From Kallotenue papyrolyticum (GTDB taxonomy: Bacteria; Chloroflexota; Chloroflexia; Chloroflexales; Kallotenuaceae): 64,000 nucleotides of DNA. Shown piece by piece: positions 62,429 to 64,000 of this stretch (positions are counted from its first letter, which is position 1; each line of letters opens with the position of its first letter). The notes beneath the pieces are model-generated. The model saw only the letters and a program-made list of their open reading frames with translations, searched no databases and had not been told where the DNA came from. A program made the translations under genes and the position numbers. Where the stretch lies: positions 1,046,001 to 1,110,000 of the forward strand of contig NZ_JAGA01000002.1 of assembly GCF_000526415.1 (NCBI RefSeq), written 5' to 3'.

Positions 62429-64000
62429 TCAGCGCAGGCGGGCCAGCTCGCGCTCGGCTTCAGCGCGCCAGGGATCGGTGTCGGGCGCCTCGCGGATCAG
62501 CGCCTCATAGGTGGTGATCGCCTCGGGGATGTGGCCAAGCTCACTGAGGGTGCGACCTAGAAAATAGCGTGCTTCGAAGTAGGTGCGCTCCAGGTTGATC
62601 GCCCGTTCCAACTGACGGCGTGCCTCCGGCAGGCGACCGGCGGCGCGGTAGGCGCGGCCCAGCCAGTAGCTGGCCTGCGCGAAGTCGCGATTGAGCCGCA
62701 CGGCGGCCTCCAGGTCCGCGATCGCCGCGTCGGTGCGTTCCAGCTGCAGCAGCAGCACACCACGACGAAAATGCGGTTCATACCAGTCCTCACGCGCGTC
62801 GATCGCCCGGCGGTAGGCCTCCAGGGCCGCTTCCGGACGCGCCAGCGTGGCGTTGATCTCGCCGATCAGCAGCCAGGTGGCGGCGTCGTTGGGGTTGGCC
62901 TGCACGGCGCGCGTCAGTTCGGCCAGGGCGGCTTCGGCATCGCCGCTGCGCCACAGGGCGCGGCCCAAGCCGGCGGCAGCGGCGGCATGGCCTGGCGCAA
63001 GCTCCAGCACGCGCCGAAACTGCTCGGCGGCGCCCGCCGGGTCCTGTTGGTGCAGCAGCGCCTCGCCCAGTGCCAGCAGCAGCGGCACATCGTCGGGCGC
63101 GTGGCTCAGACCCGCGCGCAGATGCGTGACGGCGATCTGGGGCTGCCCCTGCGCCAGGGCGACACGACCAAGGCCCAGATAGGCGAACGCCAGCGCGGGA
63201 TCGCGCTGCAACGCCTCCTGATAGTGATGGACGGCCTCCTCGTAGCGGCCCTGTTCGCGGGCGATGTCGCCCAGGCCGACGATGGCCAGGGTATAGTTCC
63301 CGCCGGCCAGCTCCAGGGCGCGCTGTTCCTCGCGCTGCGCTTCGGCGAGACGGCCCAGCGCCAGGTAGGCTGTCGCCAATCCGTGCCGCGCCTCGTGGGA
63401 GGCCGGCGCGAGCTGGACCGCGCGGCGAAAGCTTTCGATCGCCGCGCGGGCATTGCCGCTCTGGAGCAGCACTTCTCCCAACTGGCGATGGAGCGTTGGA
63501 TCGTTGGGCGCGAGCGCGAGCGCGGCCCGAAACTGCTCGGCGGCGGCAGCGGGCTGGTTAAGCTGGTAGGCATAGAGCCGTCCCAGCGCCAGCCGCGCGC
63601 TGAGACGCTCCGGCGCGAGTTCCACGGCGCGGCGCAGCGCGCGCTCGGCTGCCTGGGGCTGGTGGCGCGCCAGCGCCAGCGCAGCTGTCTCTTCCAGCAC
63701 TGCCACGGCTGTGCCATCCAGTGTGCGGGCGCGCTCCAGCACGGTCTCAGCCGCGTCGAAACGATCTTCCTGGCGGTAGATCGCGGCCAATTGTAGGAGC
63801 GCCTCGAGCTGGCCGCGGTTGGCCAGCGGCAGGAGCTGTGCTTCGGCCTCGGCGACGCGTCCTTGGGCATAGAGCGCGCGCGCCAGCGCAACCGCGTGCT
63901 CCGGCTCCCAGGGCCGCTGCTGCGCCAGCCAGCGCTGCTGCGCTTCCGCGTCGCTCCAGCGGCCCTCCTCTTCGGCAAGCTGCGCCAGGCGCAGCCGTGC
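62429..64000 (-). CDS. Tetratricopeptide repeat protein (5' end outside the window)
   Basis: About 523 codons are visible, reading off the right edge. At least eleven 34-residue TPR units follow each other: patterns such as AEEQRRAL-A-P--A-----LG-AL repeat with Ala, Gly, Tyr and Pro at the canonical positions (for example HYQEALQRDPALAFAYLGLG). TPR arrays are protein-binding solenoids; no catalytic domain is visible. Any signal peptide, kinase or other N-terminal domain lies outside. Confidence 0.93.
   Translation of the reverse strand, partial: ARLRLAQLAEEEGRWSDAEAQQRWLAQQRPWEPEHAVALARALYAQGRVAEAEAQLLPLANRGQLEALLQLAAIYRQEDRFDAAETVLERARTLDGTAVAVLEETAALALARHQPQAAERALRRAVELAPERLSARLALGRLYAYQLNQPAAAAEQFRAALALAPNDPTLHRQLGEVLLQSGNARAAIESFRRAVQLAPASHEARHGLATAYLALGRLAEAQREEQRALELAGGNYTLAIVGLGDIAREQGRYEEAVHHYQEALQRDPALAFAYLGLGRVALAQGQPQIAVTHLRAGLSHAPDDVPLLLALGEALLHQQDPAGAAEQFRRVLELAPGHAAAAAGLGRALWRSGDAEAALAELTRAVQANPNDAATWLLIGEINATLARPEAALEAYRRAIDAREDWYEPHFRRGVLLLQLERTDAAIADLEAAVRLNRDFAQASYWLGRAYRAAGRLPEARRQLERAINLERTYFEARYFLGRTLSELGHIPEAITTYEALIREAPDTDPWRAEAERELARLR

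Overview
The window is GC-rich chromosomal DNA from a bacterium that looks like a member of the Chloroflexota, most likely class Chloroflexia. This is inferred from the mix of genes: LytR-CpsA-Psr (LCP) proteins, one of them joined to an anti-sigma zinc finger, RNase Y next to a SpoVS-like protein, a long beta-prime subunit with a charged N-terminal insertion, tandem-YccF proteins, and palindromic GC-rich repeats between and inside genes. Most genes are intact, tightly packed, often overlapping as ATGA, with clear Shine-Dalgarno sites. Several sigma-70-type promoters with 16-18 bp spacers can be read directly.

Region by region. 1-8.1 kb (minus strand) is a defence-like block: a large DUF1156-type adenine DNA methyltransferase, an HNH nuclease paired with a small helical protein, and a SNF2 helicase with a C-terminal DUF3883-like domain. 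The methyltransferase gene carries at least four repeat sequences in frame. 8.2-13.4 kb (plus) holds a zinc-ribbon/YccF membrane protein, a lipoprotein with a duplicated domain, and an overlapping operon of a 70-aa protein, a WYL regulator and an ABC-class ATPase. 13.4-20.0 kb (minus) has an LCP protein, a small HAD phosphatase, a 760-bp repeat field, a sugar kinase overlapping mgtE (with a long structured leader), and a FAD oxidoreductase. 20.1-22.3 kb (plus) has small proteins and an NlpC/P60 wall hydrolase, followed by about 1 kb of repeats that includes an identical 165-bp duplication. 23.3-29.7 kb (minus) is a run of metabolic genes: ornithine-cyclodeaminase-like, mercaptopyruvate sulfurtransferase-like and aldo/keto reductase; then alcohol dehydrogenase, thioesterase and Gfo/Idh/MocA oxidoreductase. 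29.8-32.2 kb (plus) has the zinc-finger/LCP fusion and a diacylglycerol-kinase-like lipid kinase.

32.2-36.6 kb (minus) is a sulfur amino acid locus, cysK followed by metN-metI-metQ, with metQ separated from metI by 820 bp of the same repeat family. 36.8-39.9 kb (plus) has a dual-specificity phosphatase, Mn-type superoxide dismutase, a DHFR-like reductase preceded by a good promoter and an integron attC-like site, and a methyltransferase. 40.2-49.4 kb has a decayed membrane-protein gene, tandem promoters, rpoB and rpoC. 49.5-54.7 kb (minus) has acyl-CoA synthetase, a P1/DmpA-type peptidase, a 52-aa membrane protein and transketolase. 55-57.4 kb has rny, spoVS, a small membrane protein and tRNA-Val(GAC). 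57.4-64 kb (minus) has a membrane-anchored sulfite-oxidase-like molybdoenzyme, a NagD-type HAD hydrolase, a McrB-like AAA+ ATPase, an unknown protein and a TPR protein running off the end.

Strongest leads: the attC-like site with an adjacent promoter; the in-frame repeats in the methyltransferase; the TIR-bounded modular repeat family found in three intergenic fields, one inside the metNIQ operon; and the incomplete DISARM-like defence block. No CRISPR array, integrase, transposase, rRNA or second tRNA was seen.
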